Shown one piece after another: positions 1 through 7,199 of a stretch of 64,000 nt of DNA. Position numbers and translations under genes: made by a program. Below the pieces are notes generated by a model. It searched no databases. It worked only from the letters and a program-made list of their open reading frames with translations, and had not been told where the DNA came from. The stretch's first letter is position 1. Each line of letters starts with the position of its first letter. Source of the DNA: Streptomyces sp. NBC_00448 (lineage in GTDB: Bacteria; Actinomycetota; Actinomycetes; Streptomycetales; Streptomycetaceae); the NCBI RefSeq assembly GCF_036014115.1, contig NZ_CP107913.1:6565501-6629500 (forward strand), read 5' to 3'.

Positions 1-151
1 ACCGGAGTTCGACGCCCAGCGGGCGGGCAACCTCGGCCTCCAGATCGTCCGCACCCTGGTGGTGGGCGAGTTGGGCGGCACCTTCGACATGCTCCCGGCC
101 CCGGCCGGCTCCGGCACCCGAGTGACCCTCGAACTGCCGTTGGACGCCTGA
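1..151 (+). CDS. Sensor histidine kinase, C-terminal end (partial)
   Basis: The window opens inside a gene; frame 2 reads to a TGA at 149-151. The visible ~49 residues carry GNLGLQIVRTLV, matching the G2 box of a HATPase_c domain, then a Gly-rich strand and the ending VTLELPLDA. This is typical of the last part of a kinase ATP-binding domain. Its place next to a WhiB-like gene fits the PdtaS-like sensor kinase found beside wblE in Streptomyces, as recalled. The sensing and phospho-acceptor regions lie outside the window, so subfamily is inferred. Confidence 0.8.
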   Translation, partial: PEFDAQRAGNLGLQIVRTLVVGELGGTFDMLPAPAGSGTRVTLELPLDA

Positions 152-200
152 CGGTTGAGAGCGCCGCCGGCCCGCCGCACGGCCGGCGGGACAGCACGCG

Positions 201-231
201 GAAGCCCCGTACCCATCCGGTACGGGGCTTC
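201..231. terminator. Hairpin terminator between kinase and wblE
   Basis: A perfect 13-bp stem (GAAGCCCCGTACC / GGTACGGGGCTTC) with a 5-nt loop lies between the end of the plus-strand kinase gene and the end of the minus-strand wblE gene. It has no clear T-tract, as is common in high-GC actinobacteria. The symmetry would let it serve both convergent genes. A weaker GC hairpin lies just before it (about 163-189). Confidence 0.75.
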
Positions 232-311
232 TCGCGATACTGCGTGCTGCGCGTATTGGCAGGTGCTGCGCGCTGCGGCTCGGGGCTAAGGCTTCTGGGT
301 CGTCCGGTCTC

Positions 312-569
312 TCAGGCGCTGGCGTTACGGGCCCGGTTGCGGGCGGCGCGGCGCTTCATCGCACGACGCTCATCCTCGCTGAGGCCACCCCAGACACCGG
401 CGTCCTGACCGCTCTCCAGCGCCCACTGAAGGCACTGGTCCATGACAGGGCAGCGGCGGCAGACGGCCTTGGCTTCCTCGATCTGCAGCAGCGCAGGACC
501 GGTGTTGCCGATGGGGAAGAAGAGCTCGGGGTCTTCCTCGCGGCAAACGGCGCGGTGACGCCAGTCCAT
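312..569 (-). CDS. wblE: WhiB-family Fe-S regulator WblE
   Basis: An 85-aa WhiB-like protein, the usual length for the WhiB1/WblE group. The four iron-sulfur cysteines are C9, C37, C40 and C46 (C-x27-C-x2-C-x5-C). The GVWGG turn is at 58-62 and a basic tail (RRAMKRRAARNRARN) follows, as in DNA-binding WhiB proteins. I chose the ATG at 569 because MDWRHRAVC is the family start and an AAGGAG sits about 11 nt upstream; a longer in-frame extension to 761 is not supported. WhiB1/WblE proteins bind a 4Fe-4S cluster, react with nitric oxide and partner with the primary sigma factor. Confidence 0.95.
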   Translation of the reverse strand: MDWRHRAVCREEDPELFFPIGNTGPALLQIEEAKAVCRRCPVMDQCLQWALESGQDAGVWGGLSEDERRAMKRRAARNRARNASA

Positions 570-893
570 GGCTGCTCCAACTCCTTGTGTGACAAACAGG
601 TTGCTTGTGAATGTGAACGCTTTCACGAATCCCCCCACAGGGAACGGGACGCCACCCAGCCTTCGCTGGCTGGTGCGGTCCCGCTTGGTGTGAGGTAGGA
701 GATTCGGGCTCTCATGGGGGCCGTTTGTCGGCCGTCCCGATCGCCAGTAAGAGACTCGCAAACCTCGGCTGGAGATACAACCCCTTCAGGGAAGTTTTTT
801 TGGATTCCTCGGTGTCGCCTCGGTCACAGCCGTACTTCCATGGGGTGCGGGGCAGCCTAAACGTTCGAGTAAAAGGACTTTAGGCTCTTCGAC
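570..893. promoter_or_regulatory. Upstream region of wblE
   Basis: This 324-nt gene-free stretch separates wblE from the end of the lipid kinase gene; both are on the minus strand. It is less GC-rich than its surroundings, with runs such as ACAAACAGG and GAAGTTTTTTTGGATTCC, as expected for promoters and an untranslated leader. WhiB1-class genes often have long regulated leaders. I cannot place a -10/-35 pair or protein-binding site with confidence. Confidence 0.45.
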
Positions 894-1862
894 TTACACA
901 ATCACACGCAGTGCACGGCGTACGCCTGTGAAGGTTGCGTTCGTACGCAGTCCCAGGTGGTCACCGTCGACCTGGAAGGGCAGCGGAGCCTGCGAATGCA
1001 AGGTGAAGTCCGTCAGATCGTGCAGCGCCACCGCGTACTTGCCCCGGGGCCCGCGCTCCGGGGTGGAACGGAGCAATTGCGCCGCGTAACGGGCGCCCGC
1101 GACCGTGGACATCTTGGTGACGCCCAGCAGGTCGAGCGCGGTGTCGAAGGACGCCCCGGGGGAGGCGTACACCGGTCTGTTGCCGAGGTACGTCCACGGG
1201 GCGGTGTTGCAGATTATGGCGGTGGACAGCTCTTCGATCGGCTCCTGGTCCGGCTGCTCCAGCGTGATCGTGCCGTGCCGGCGGTGCGGGTCGGCCATGA
1301 ACTGGCGGGCCACCTGCCGCAGGTACAGCGCGTGCGTGGAGCGTTTGCCCAACTCCCGCTGCTGCTCGACCCGTCCGACCACGCCCGCGTCGAAGCCCAG
1401 GCCCGCGCAGAAGGTGAACCAGCGCGGCGGTACGCCCTCGTCCTCGCTGCCCCGGGTGCCGCTCACCAGGCCCAGGCCCACGGTCCGGGAGGAGCCCGCG
1501 CGCAGCGCGTCCAGCAGGGCGCCGGTGGCCTCCACCGCGTCGTTGGGCAGGCCCAGGGCGCGGGCGAAGACGTTGGTCGAGCCGCCGGGGACCACCGCGA
1601 GCTGCGGCAGGGTCTCCGGGTCGGGGCCGTGGTGCAGCAGGCCGTTGACCACCTCGTTGACGGTGCCGTCGCCGCCGAGGGCCACCACGAGCTCGACCTC
1701 GCCGCCCTCCGCGGCCCTCCGGCCCAGGTCCCGTGCGTGCCCGCGGTACTCGGTGGTGGCCACCTCCAGCTTCAGATCGCTGGACAGCGCGGTACTGATC
1801 ACGTCGCGGACCCGCGCGCTGGTGGTGGTGGCGGCGGGGTTGACCACGAGAAGAGCACGCAT
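894..1862 (-). CDS. Diacylglycerol kinase family lipid kinase
   Basis: A 322-aa protein of the DagK/YegS/BmrU family, which phosphorylates diacylglycerol or related lipids using ATP. Near the N-terminus, RALLVVNPAATTTS is the first strand and phosphate-binding turn, and VVALGGDGTVNEVVNGL carries the family GGDGT nucleotide-binding motif at about residues 80-96. PGGSTNVFARALGLP matches the second conserved loop. Length is normal (about 300 aa). The ATG at 1862 starts directly at the first conserved strand. The divergent neighbour starts 48 nt away, so the two share a promoter region. Substrate is not identifiable from sequence. Confidence 0.9.
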   Translation of the reverse strand: MRALLVVNPAATTTSARVRDVISTALSSDLKLEVATTEYRGHARDLGRRAAEGGEVELVVALGGDGTVNEVVNGLLHHGPDPETLPQLAVVPGGSTNVFARALGLPNDAVEATGALLDALRAGSSRTVGLGLVSGTRGSEDEGVPPRWFTFCAGLGFDAGVVGRVEQQRELGKRSTHALYLRQVARQFMADPHRRHGTITLEQPDQEPIEELSTAIICNTAPWTYLGNRPVYASPGASFDTALDLLGVTKMSTVAGARYAAQLLRSTPERGPRGKYAVALHDLTDFTLHSQAPLPFQVDGDHLGLRTNATFTGVRRALRVIV

Positions 1863-1910
1863 GCTCGACAGCGTACCTACGGATTTTCACGCCGGGCTAC
1901 GCTGGCACGT

Positions 1911-2384
1911 GTGAGCCAGAAGACGACGAAGCGCAAGGAGTCCGGCGCGGGCGGGGGAGACGGCATGGCCGCCGGCCCCACGGCACAGGTGCCGCCGGCC
2001 GGGCAGCCGACCGGGCCGCCGCCCCTGCGGCTGACCGCCGCGGCCGCGGTGGCGGGGCTGGAGGGGCTCTCCATCGCCGCGTGGGGCGTGACGATGTTCT
2101 TCGGCGGCAGCAGTGACGTGCTGCCCGGGTTCCTCGTGCTCGCCCTCGCCGCGCTTCCGCTCCTCGCGGCGTACGGGCTGCGCCGGGCCCGGCAGTGGAG
2201 CCGCGGGCCCGCGCTCATCGTCCAGCTCGTCGCGCTCCCGATCAGCTGGAACATGGTGCGCAGCGACGGCGCCGGGTTCGTCGCCTCCGGCGCGGTGCTC
2301 GGGGTGCTCGCGCTCGCGGGCCTCGTCCTCCTCGTCCACCCCGCCACCACCGATGCACTGGGTATCAACAGGACCGCCGCCTAG
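1911..2384 (+). CDS. Four-TM integral membrane protein
   Basis: A 157-aa protein starting at GTG 1911. It has a hydrophilic N-terminus rich in Lys, Gly and Pro (about residues 1-40), then roughly four hydrophobic segments: around AAAAVAGLEGLSIAAWGVTM, LPGFLVLALAALPLLAAYGL, ALIVQLVALPISWNM and VASGAVLGVLALAGLVLLV. This looks like a small four-helix integral membrane protein common next to the lipid kinase gene in Streptomyces. No catalytic motif is visible, so no function is assigned. A longer in-frame extension upstream overlaps the lipid kinase on the other strand and is not real. Confidence 0.8.
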   Translation: MSQKTTKRKESGAGGGDGMAAGPTAQVPPAGQPTGPPPLRLTAAAAVAGLEGLSIAAWGVTMFFGGSSDVLPGFLVLALAALPLLAAYGLRRARQWSRGPALIVQLVALPISWNMVRSDGAGFVASGAVLGVLALAGLVLLVHPATTDALGINRTAA

Positions 2385-2393
2385 CCCGACCCC

Positions 2394-2590
2394 GTGACTG
2401 CCCGGACCTTGCGGCCCGTGGGTGGCTGGTCGCGCCGTTCTCCCCCAGAGCTTCGCCTGGGAGGTACCCCCACGCGCCCCTGTGTATGTGCGGCTTGCCC
2501 CGGAGGGACCCGGGCATATCCAGGGGCGCGGGGAATGGTGCGACCAGCCCCCACCGGCAGGTGGTCCCTGAACCGACAGCACACACCACC
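2394..2590. repeat. Dispersed intergenic palindromic repeat, copy A
   Basis: This GC-rich block lies between two convergent genes. It forms a large imperfect cruciform: GGTGGCTGGTCGCGCCGTTC near 2412 pairs with GAATGGTGCGACCAGCCCCC near 2533-2552, and GCGCCCCTG (2474-2482) pairs with CAGGGGCGC (2521-2529). Parts recur at 51.8-52.26 kb in the opposite orientation (the CAGAGCTTCGCCTGGGAGGT block and the TGTCGGTTC...GACCACCTGCCGGTGG block). It probably acts as a bidirectional terminator for the membrane-protein gene and sigH. Confidence 0.7.
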
Positions 2591-2622
2591 CCGGGGGGTC
2601 CGCTCGGCCGGCCCGGCAAGGG

Positions 2623-3828
2623 CTACTCGTCGATGAGGAGCTTGTCGCGGAGCTGCGCGAGGGTGCGGGCGAGGAGGCGGCTGACGTGCATCTGGGAGAT
2701 ACCGACCTCCTGCGCGATCTGCGACTGCGTCATGTTCCCGAAGAACCGCAGCAGCAGGATCGTCTTTTCACGCGGCGGGAGTTGCTCCAGAAGCGGCTTG
2801 AGGGACTCGCGGTACTCGACCCCCTCCAGGGCCTCGTCCTCGGAGCCGAGCGTGTCGGCGACGGCCGGCGACTCGTCGTCGGTGTCGGGCACGTCGAGCG
2901 AGAGCGTGCTGTACGCGTTCGCGGACTCCAGCCCCTCCAGGACCTCCTCCTCGGAGATCTTGAGGTGCTCGGCGAGTTCGTGCACGGTGGGCGCGCGCCC
3001 ATGCCGCTGGGACAGCTCCCCGGTGGCGCTGGTGAGCGCCAGCCGCAGCTCCTGGAGCCGGCGTGGGACGCGGACCGCCCAGCCCTTGTCCCGGAAGTGC
3101 CGCTTGATCTCGCCGACGACCGTGGGCGTGGCGTACGTGGAGAACTCCACCCCGCGGTCGACGTCGAACCGGTCGACGGACTTGATCAACCCGATCGTGG
3201 CGACCTGGGTGAGGTCGTCCAGCGGCTCGCCGCGGTTGCGGAAGCGACGGGCGAGGTGCTCGACCAGCGGGAGGTGCATCCGCACCAACTGGTTGCGCAA
3301 CTCGGCCCGCTCCGGCGAGCCCTCGGGCAGCTTGCCCAGCTCGACGAAGAGCGCGCGGGCCCCCGAGCGGTCGTGCGGGTCGTGCTGCTCGGCGGACTCG
3401 CCCGCGGCGGGCTCCTGTTCGGGCCGCTCGGACTGCTCCGGCCGCTCCGGCTGGTCCGCTTGCTCGGCCTGCTCGGCCTGCTCGGCCTGCTCGGGTTGTC
3501 CCGGCTGGTCCGGTCGTCCCGGTTGCTCGGGCCGGGCCGGCTGGTCGGGCTGCTCCGCCGATGCCGCGTGCTCGTGCTGATCCATCCGGTCCGCCTGCTC
3601 CGCCTGCTCCGACGCGTCCATCACTTCCCTACGGTCCGTCCGGCCCCGGGCCAGGCCGGGGTCGGGGTCCGCCGCCCCGGGATCGGGGTGCGGTCTTGCC
3701 GACGGCCGCGGCGGCCCACCCGGCCCGGCGCCCACGGGGTCCGGCTGCTGGGCCGGCACGGAGGCATGCCCGCGCGCCGCGGGCACGTCGTGCTCCGCGG
3801 GTGGGCCGGGGGTGTCTGCTGGACTCAC
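2623..3828 (-). CDS. sigH: SigB/SigF-family stress sigma factor SigH
   Basis: A 401-aa sigma-70 group 3 (SigB/SigF/SigG) factor. The conserved part begins near residue 150: region 2 (LPLVEHLARRFRNRGEPLDDLTQVATIGLIKSVDRFD), region 3 and region 4 (QSQIAQEVGISQMHVSRLLARTLAQLRDKLL, a helix-turn-helix). The first ~150 residues are an unusual Pro/Gln/Glu/Ala-rich extension containing imperfect EQA/DQP repeats. The farthest supported start is GTG 3828; an internal ATG (MDASEQAEQ...) could give a shorter form. S. coelicolor SigH is reported to exist as several size forms. It follows the anti-sigma gene by 19 nt, forming a stress operon in which the anti-sigma factor holds SigH until osmotic or developmental signals release it. 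Confidence 0.92.
   Translation of the reverse strand: MSPADTPGPPAEHDVPAARGHASVPAQQPDPVGAGPGGPPRPSARPHPDPGAADPDPGLARGRTDRREVMDASEQAEQADRMDQHEHAASAEQPDQPARPEQPGRPDQPGQPEQAEQAEQAEQADQPERPEQSERPEQEPAAGESAEQHDPHDRSGARALFVELGKLPEGSPERAELRNQLVRMHLPLVEHLARRFRNRGEPLDDLTQVATIGLIKSVDRFDVDRGVEFSTYATPTVVGEIKRHFRDKGWAVRVPRRLQELRLALTSATGELSQRHGRAPTVHELAEHLKISEEEVLEGLESANAYSTLSLDVPDTDDESPAVADTLGSEDEALEGVEYRESLKPLLEQLPPREKTILLLRFFGNMTQSQIAQEVGISQMHVSRLLARTLAQLRDKLLIDE
3461..3497. repeat. 9-bp tandem repeat inside sigH
   Basis: About four copies of TGCTCGGCC lie head to tail within the sigH reading frame, encoding EQAEQAEQAEQ on the minus strand. The unit length is a multiple of three, so copy-number change would alter the length of the N-terminal extension without breaking the frame. 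Degenerate copies continue on both sides. Confidence 0.75.
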
Positions 3829-3847
3829 GACGGCCGCCTCACATGCC

Positions 3848-4261
3848 TCACGACAGCCCGGGTACGGCGCCGCGCTTCTTGTGCAGACTGATGCTGACCG
3901 TCCGGTCCTCCGCGACGGTGGAGTCCACCTCGCCGGCCAGCGCGGAGAGCACCGTCCAGGCGAAGGTGTCGCGTTCCGGTGCGCGGCCGTCGGTGGTCGG
4001 CGCCGACACGGTGACCCACAACGAGTCCCCGACCAGCCGGAACACGCAGCTCAGCACCGAACCGGGGACGGCCTGTTGCAAGAGGATCGCGCACGCCTCG
4101 TCGACGGCGATCCGCAGATCCTCGATCTCGTCGAGGGTGAAGTCCAGCCGGGCCGCGAGTCCGGCCGTGGCCGTCCGCAGTACCGACAGATACGCTCCCG
4201 CCGCGGGCAGCCGGACCTCGACGAAGTCCTTCGACCCGGGCTCGCCTGCGATCTGGGACAC
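3848..4261 (-). CDS. ushX: Anti-sigma factor of SigH (RsbW-like kinase fold)
   Basis: A 137-aa GHKL/HATPase anti-sigma factor of the RsbW/SpoIIAB type. LDEIEDLRIAVDEACAILL is the N-box-like helix that binds ATP/Mg, and GDSLWVTVSAP plus the C-terminal strand complete the small domain. The glycine lids are weak, as in other streptomycete members. I chose GTG 4261 because GGAGG lies 5 nt upstream; a TTG four codons earlier is possible. It precedes sigH in the same orientation, matching the S. coelicolor ushX (prsH)-sigH pair. Its role is to bind SigH and block RNA polymerase association until an antagonist releases it. Confidence 0.9.
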   Translation of the reverse strand: MSQIAGEPGSKDFVEVRLPAAGAYLSVLRTATAGLAARLDFTLDEIEDLRIAVDEACAILLQQAVPGSVLSCVFRLVGDSLWVTVSAPTTDGRAPERDTFAWTVLSALAGEVDSTVAEDRTVSISLHKKRGAVPGLS

Positions 4262-4416
4262 CCACACCTCCAAGGTGGCACACAGTGATTGCTCTGGTTC
4301 GCAGCGACGCTACCGCGATCCGTACCCGGCTGTCGCCCGGACGGCGCACGGCCCCTTCCCATTCTGTCACCGATCGTAAGCGTACGGGTACGGAACGTGG
4401 AGTGCGCGCTGCCGAC

Positions 4417-4998
4417 TCAACGCGCATGAGTCGGCGTCTGATTGGACGATGGGATGGTCGCACCGGTTGCAGTGATCGCTGATCCGGTGATCTCCGCTTC
4501 GGCGCGCGTGCCGGCCCGGGCCGCCAGCGCGTGCAGGGCGGGGCCTGACAGGCGCTGGACCGTCCACTCGTCCTGCGGCAGCGCGCCGATCGACCGGTAG
4601 ACCCCGAGCGCCTGTTCGTTCCAGTCGAGCACCGTCCACTCGAAGCGCTCGTAGTCGCGCTCGACGCAGATCGCCGCAAGCGCGGCCAGCAGCGCCTTTC
4701 CGTGGCCGCCGCCGCGCATGTCCGGGCGGACGTACAGGTCCTCCAGGTACATGCCCGGCTTCCCGGTCCAGGTGGAGAAGTTCCGGAACCACAGCGCGAA
4801 CCCGGCCGGTCCGCCGCCGTCGCCCTCGCCGTCGGGCTCCGCCATGAGCGCGGAGGCCACCGCGTCGGGGCCGAACAGGGCGTCCCGCAGTTGCGCCACG
4901 GTCGCCCGCGCCTCCTGCGGTGCCCGCTCGTACGCGGCCAGTTCGCGGATCATCGCCTGGATGGCGGGGACGTCTTCGGGGGTCGCGGCGCGGATCAT
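4417..4998 (-). CDS. GNAT-family N-acetyltransferase
   Basis: A 193-aa protein with a GNAT fold. MIRAATPEDVPAIQAMIRELAAYE is the N-terminal strand and helix seen in spermidine/diamine-acetyltransferase-like members. YLEDLYVRPDMRGGGHGKALL is motif A, with the acetyl-CoA pyrophosphate loop (RGGGHGK) at about 94-100. DYERFEWTVLDWNEQALGVYRSIGA is motif B. The resemblance is closest to the thialysine/SSAT-like subgroup, but the substrate cannot be told. The last ~35 residues are unstructured. It runs away from the anti-sigma gene with a 155-nt gap holding the ushX-sigH promoter region. Confidence 0.9.
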   Translation of the reverse strand: MIRAATPEDVPAIQAMIRELAAYERAPQEARATVAQLRDALFGPDAVASALMAEPDGEGDGGGPAGFALWFRNFSTWTGKPGMYLEDLYVRPDMRGGGHGKALLAALAAICVERDYERFEWTVLDWNEQALGVYRSIGALPQDEWTVQRLSGPALHALAARAGTRAEAEITGSAITATGATIPSSNQTPTHAR

Positions 4999-5050
4999 GT
5001 CACCAGATTACGACCGTACGGTGTGAGCGGTGTACGAGCGTCCGGTTCGC

Positions 5051-5965
5051 TCATCCGGTGATCACGGCGGCGACCCGGGTGCCGGGCGGGAAAGCGCCCT
5101 CCTCGGCGAGGTGGAAGACGGCGTGCAGCGTCTTGGCGACGTAGACGCGTTCCAGGTCCCTGCCGTCCAGGGCGTCGCGGTGCCGGGCCGCGAAGTCGGC
5201 GGTGAAGGCGTCCAGCGCCGGGGTGGTACGGGCGAAGCCGCCGCAGTGGAAGCGGTCCGCCACGCTCCAGTCGCCGCGCCGCCCGCCGAACGCGTCCTGC
5301 TGGAGCCGCAGCACCTCCTCGGTGAGGAAGCCGCCACGCAGCACCGCGACGCCGATCGCGCGGGCCGGTGCCGGCAGTCCGGCGGCCAGCCCGGCCAGGG
5401 TGCCGCCGGTGCCGCAGGCGACCGCCACCACGTCGGCGGCCGCGCCGATCTCCCGGCCGAGCTCCGTACAGCCGTGCACCGCGGGGGAGTTGGAGCCGCC
5501 CTCGGGGAGCACATGGGCGGGGCCGTACCGCTCCAGCAGCGGGGCCAGGACGCCCGGCTCGGTCTTGCGGCGGTAGGCGGCGCGGTCGAGGAAGTGCAGC
5601 CGCATGCCGTCGGCGGCGGCGCCGGCGAGCGAGTCGTTGAGCGGGCGGCCGGCCAGTTCGTCGCCGCGCACCACGCCGACCGTGCGCAGGCCCAGCAGTT
5701 TGCCCGCGGCGGCGGTGGCGCGCAGGTGGTTGGAGTAGGCGCCGCCGAAGGTCAGCAGGGTGTCGTGGCCGGCCTCGACGGCGGCGGCCAGGTTCGGGGC
5801 GAGCTTGCGGAATTTGTTGCCCGGGAGCAGCGGGTGGGCCAGGTCGTCCCGCTTGAGCAGCAGGCGCACTCCGTGCCGGGCCAGCCGCTCGTCGGCGACC
5901 TCCACCAACGGAGTCGGCAGCCGCCCTCCAGGGTGCCCCGGGGGCAGCGGTACGGATACGTTCAC
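5051..5965 (-). CDS. PLP enzyme, ACC deaminase / D-cysteine desulfhydrase family
   Basis: A 304-aa fold-type II PLP enzyme. RLPTPLVEVAD and RHGVRLLLKRDDLAHPLLPGNKFRKL contain the PLP lysine in GNKFRKL; TFGGAYSNHLRATAAAGKLLGL matches the SNH substrate loop; VVAVACGTGGTLAGLAAGL is the phosphate-binding glycine loop. This family includes 1-aminocyclopropane-1-carboxylate deaminase and D-cysteine desulfhydrase; sequence alone does not separate the two. I chose GTG 5965, with a GGGAGA 8-9 nt upstream, over a start at 6010 that adds a basic, non-conserved stretch. It diverges from the RpiR regulator, with a perfect palindrome between them. Confidence 0.85.
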   Translation of the reverse strand: MNVSVPLPPGHPGGRLPTPLVEVADERLARHGVRLLLKRDDLAHPLLPGNKFRKLAPNLAAAVEAGHDTLLTFGGAYSNHLRATAAAGKLLGLRTVGVVRGDELAGRPLNDSLAGAAADGMRLHFLDRAAYRRKTEPGVLAPLLERYGPAHVLPEGGSNSPAVHGCTELGREIGAAADVVAVACGTGGTLAGLAAGLPAPARAIGVAVLRGGFLTEEVLRLQQDAFGGRRGDWSVADRFHCGGFARTTPALDAFTADFAARHRDALDGRDLERVYVAKTLHAVFHLAEEGAFPPGTRVAAVITG

Positions 5966-6038
5966 CCACCCATTCTCCCGGGCGCCCCTCCGAGCAAGTG
6001 CGGCTCCCACCGTGCCCGCCCCGGAGGGTCAGGCGGAA

Positions 6039-6060
6039 GTGTCACCCGCATGGGTGACAC
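6039..6060. promoter_or_regulatory. Perfect palindrome between divergent genes (candidate operator)
   Basis: Nine-base arms GTGTCACCC and GGGTGACAC around GCAT lie between the divergent PLP-enzyme gene and the RpiR-family gene. The position, 74 nt from one start and 112 nt from the other, suits a shared operator, with the adjacent RpiR regulator the natural candidate to bind it. A transcript hairpin is the alternative. Confidence 0.55.
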
Positions 6061-6172
6061 CTGACGGCGCGCGGCAGCCGTCGCAAGAACCGGAGTTTTC
6101 TTGGCGCACCGCCCCCACAAGCGGGATTCACGGTGCATCCTTACTCCCGTGCCTGAAGAGGACCCGAGACCC

Positions 6173-7066
6173 GTGAGGTCCGCAGCGGCGGGAGCCACTG
6201 CGGCCAGTGACGCGGGAGACGCGCTCACCGCGACCGTGCGCGGGCTGCTGCCCTCGCTCACCCCGGCCGCCGCGCGGATCGCCGCGCTCATCGTGCGCGA
6301 CCCCGCCCAGGTGGCCCGCAGCACCATCTCGGAGTTGAGCGCGCTGGCGGGCACCAGCGAGTCCTCGATCGTGCGCACCGCCCGCGCGCTCGGTTTCGCC
6401 GGCTACCCCGAACTGCGGCTCGCGCTCGCCGCGTCGGCGGCCCGGCAGAGCCCGCGCTCGACGCTCTCGGCGGGCATCACCCCGGACGACTCGGCCGGCG
6501 AGGTGATCGCCAAGCTGGTGCACACCGAGTCCCAGGCGGTGCTGGAGACCGCCACCCAGCTCGACCCCGAGCAGCTCACCGGCGCGGTCAAGGCGGTATG
6601 CGGGGGAGGGCAGTTGCACATCGCCGGGGTCGGCGCCTCCGGGCTCGTCGCCCAGGACCTGCAGCAGAAACTGGCCCGGGTCGGCCGGCCCTGCCACGCG
6701 CACGGCGACTCGCAGTCCGCGCTCACCAGCGCGGTGCTGCTCGGCGAGGGCGACGTGTTCCTGGCCGTCTCGCACTCCGGCGAGAGCCGCGACGTGCTCG
6801 AACCGCTGCGCCGCGCCTCCGCGTTGGGCGCCACCACCGTGGTGATCACCAACCACCCGATGTCCTCGGCCGCCCGGCTCGCCGGCTTCGTCCTGGTGTC
6901 GGCGGGCCGGGAGACCACCTTCCGGCCGGGCGCGATGGCCAGCCGGATCAGCCAACTCGTGGTGGTGGACTGCCTGTTCGTGTGCGTGGCGCAGCGCACC
7001 TTCGACCTGTCCAGCCGTGCGCTGCGGATCACCCACCAGGCGCTGGAGAGCGACCGGGCGCGCTGA
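6173..7066 (+). CDS. MurR/RpiR-family transcriptional regulator (HTH + SIS)
   Basis: A 297-aa regulator. The N-terminal HTH_6 domain reads LLPSLTPAAARIAALIVRDPAQVARSTISELSALAGTSESSIVRTARALGFAGYPELRLALA. The C-terminal SIS sugar-phosphate domain shows GGGQLHIAGVGASGLVAQDLQQKLARVG and VFLAVSHSGESRDVLEPLRRA, the serine-rich phosphosugar loop. RpiR proteins usually sense phosphosugars such as N-acetylmuramic acid 6-phosphate and control amino-sugar or cell-wall recycling genes. I prefer GTG 6173 (GAGGA about 10 nt upstream); GTG 6149 and TTG 6101 are alternatives. It faces the secreted amidase gene. Confidence 0.88.
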   Translation: MRSAAAGATAASDAGDALTATVRGLLPSLTPAAARIAALIVRDPAQVARSTISELSALAGTSESSIVRTARALGFAGYPELRLALAASAARQSPRSTLSAGITPDDSAGEVIAKLVHTESQAVLETATQLDPEQLTGAVKAVCGGGQLHIAGVGASGLVAQDLQQKLARVGRPCHAHGDSQSALTSAVLLGEGDVFLAVSHSGESRDVLEPLRRASALGATTVVITNHPMSSAARLAGFVLVSAGRETTFRPGAMASRISQLVVVDCLFVCVAQRTFDLSSRALRITHQALESDRAR

Positions 7067-7107
7067 CCTCGCGCACCCGGCCGCTCCCGTCGTTCCGGTC
7101 CTTCGAC

Positions 7108-7199
7108 GTCCTGACGTCACGGTGAACCGACCTCCGGCCGTCGGCCTCGCCGCCGCTCGGCCGCTGCCGGCCGCCGGTTCACCGCGGTCCTGACGTCAC
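7108..7199. terminator. Bidirectional hairpin framed by a 13-bp direct repeat
   Basis: Between the convergent RpiR and amidase genes, GGTGAACCG (7121-7129) can pair with CGGTTCACC (7175-7183), with further GC pairing (CGGCCG) inside. The hairpin is framed by two identical copies of GTCCTGACGTCAC at 7108-7120 and 7187-7199; the second overlaps the amidase stop codon. It most likely terminates both genes. Confidence 0.6.

Noticed and set aside
957..2384. Long plus-strand ORF of 475 codons
   Set aside because: Only the last 157 codons form the real membrane protein; the rest is antisense to the conserved lipid kinase.
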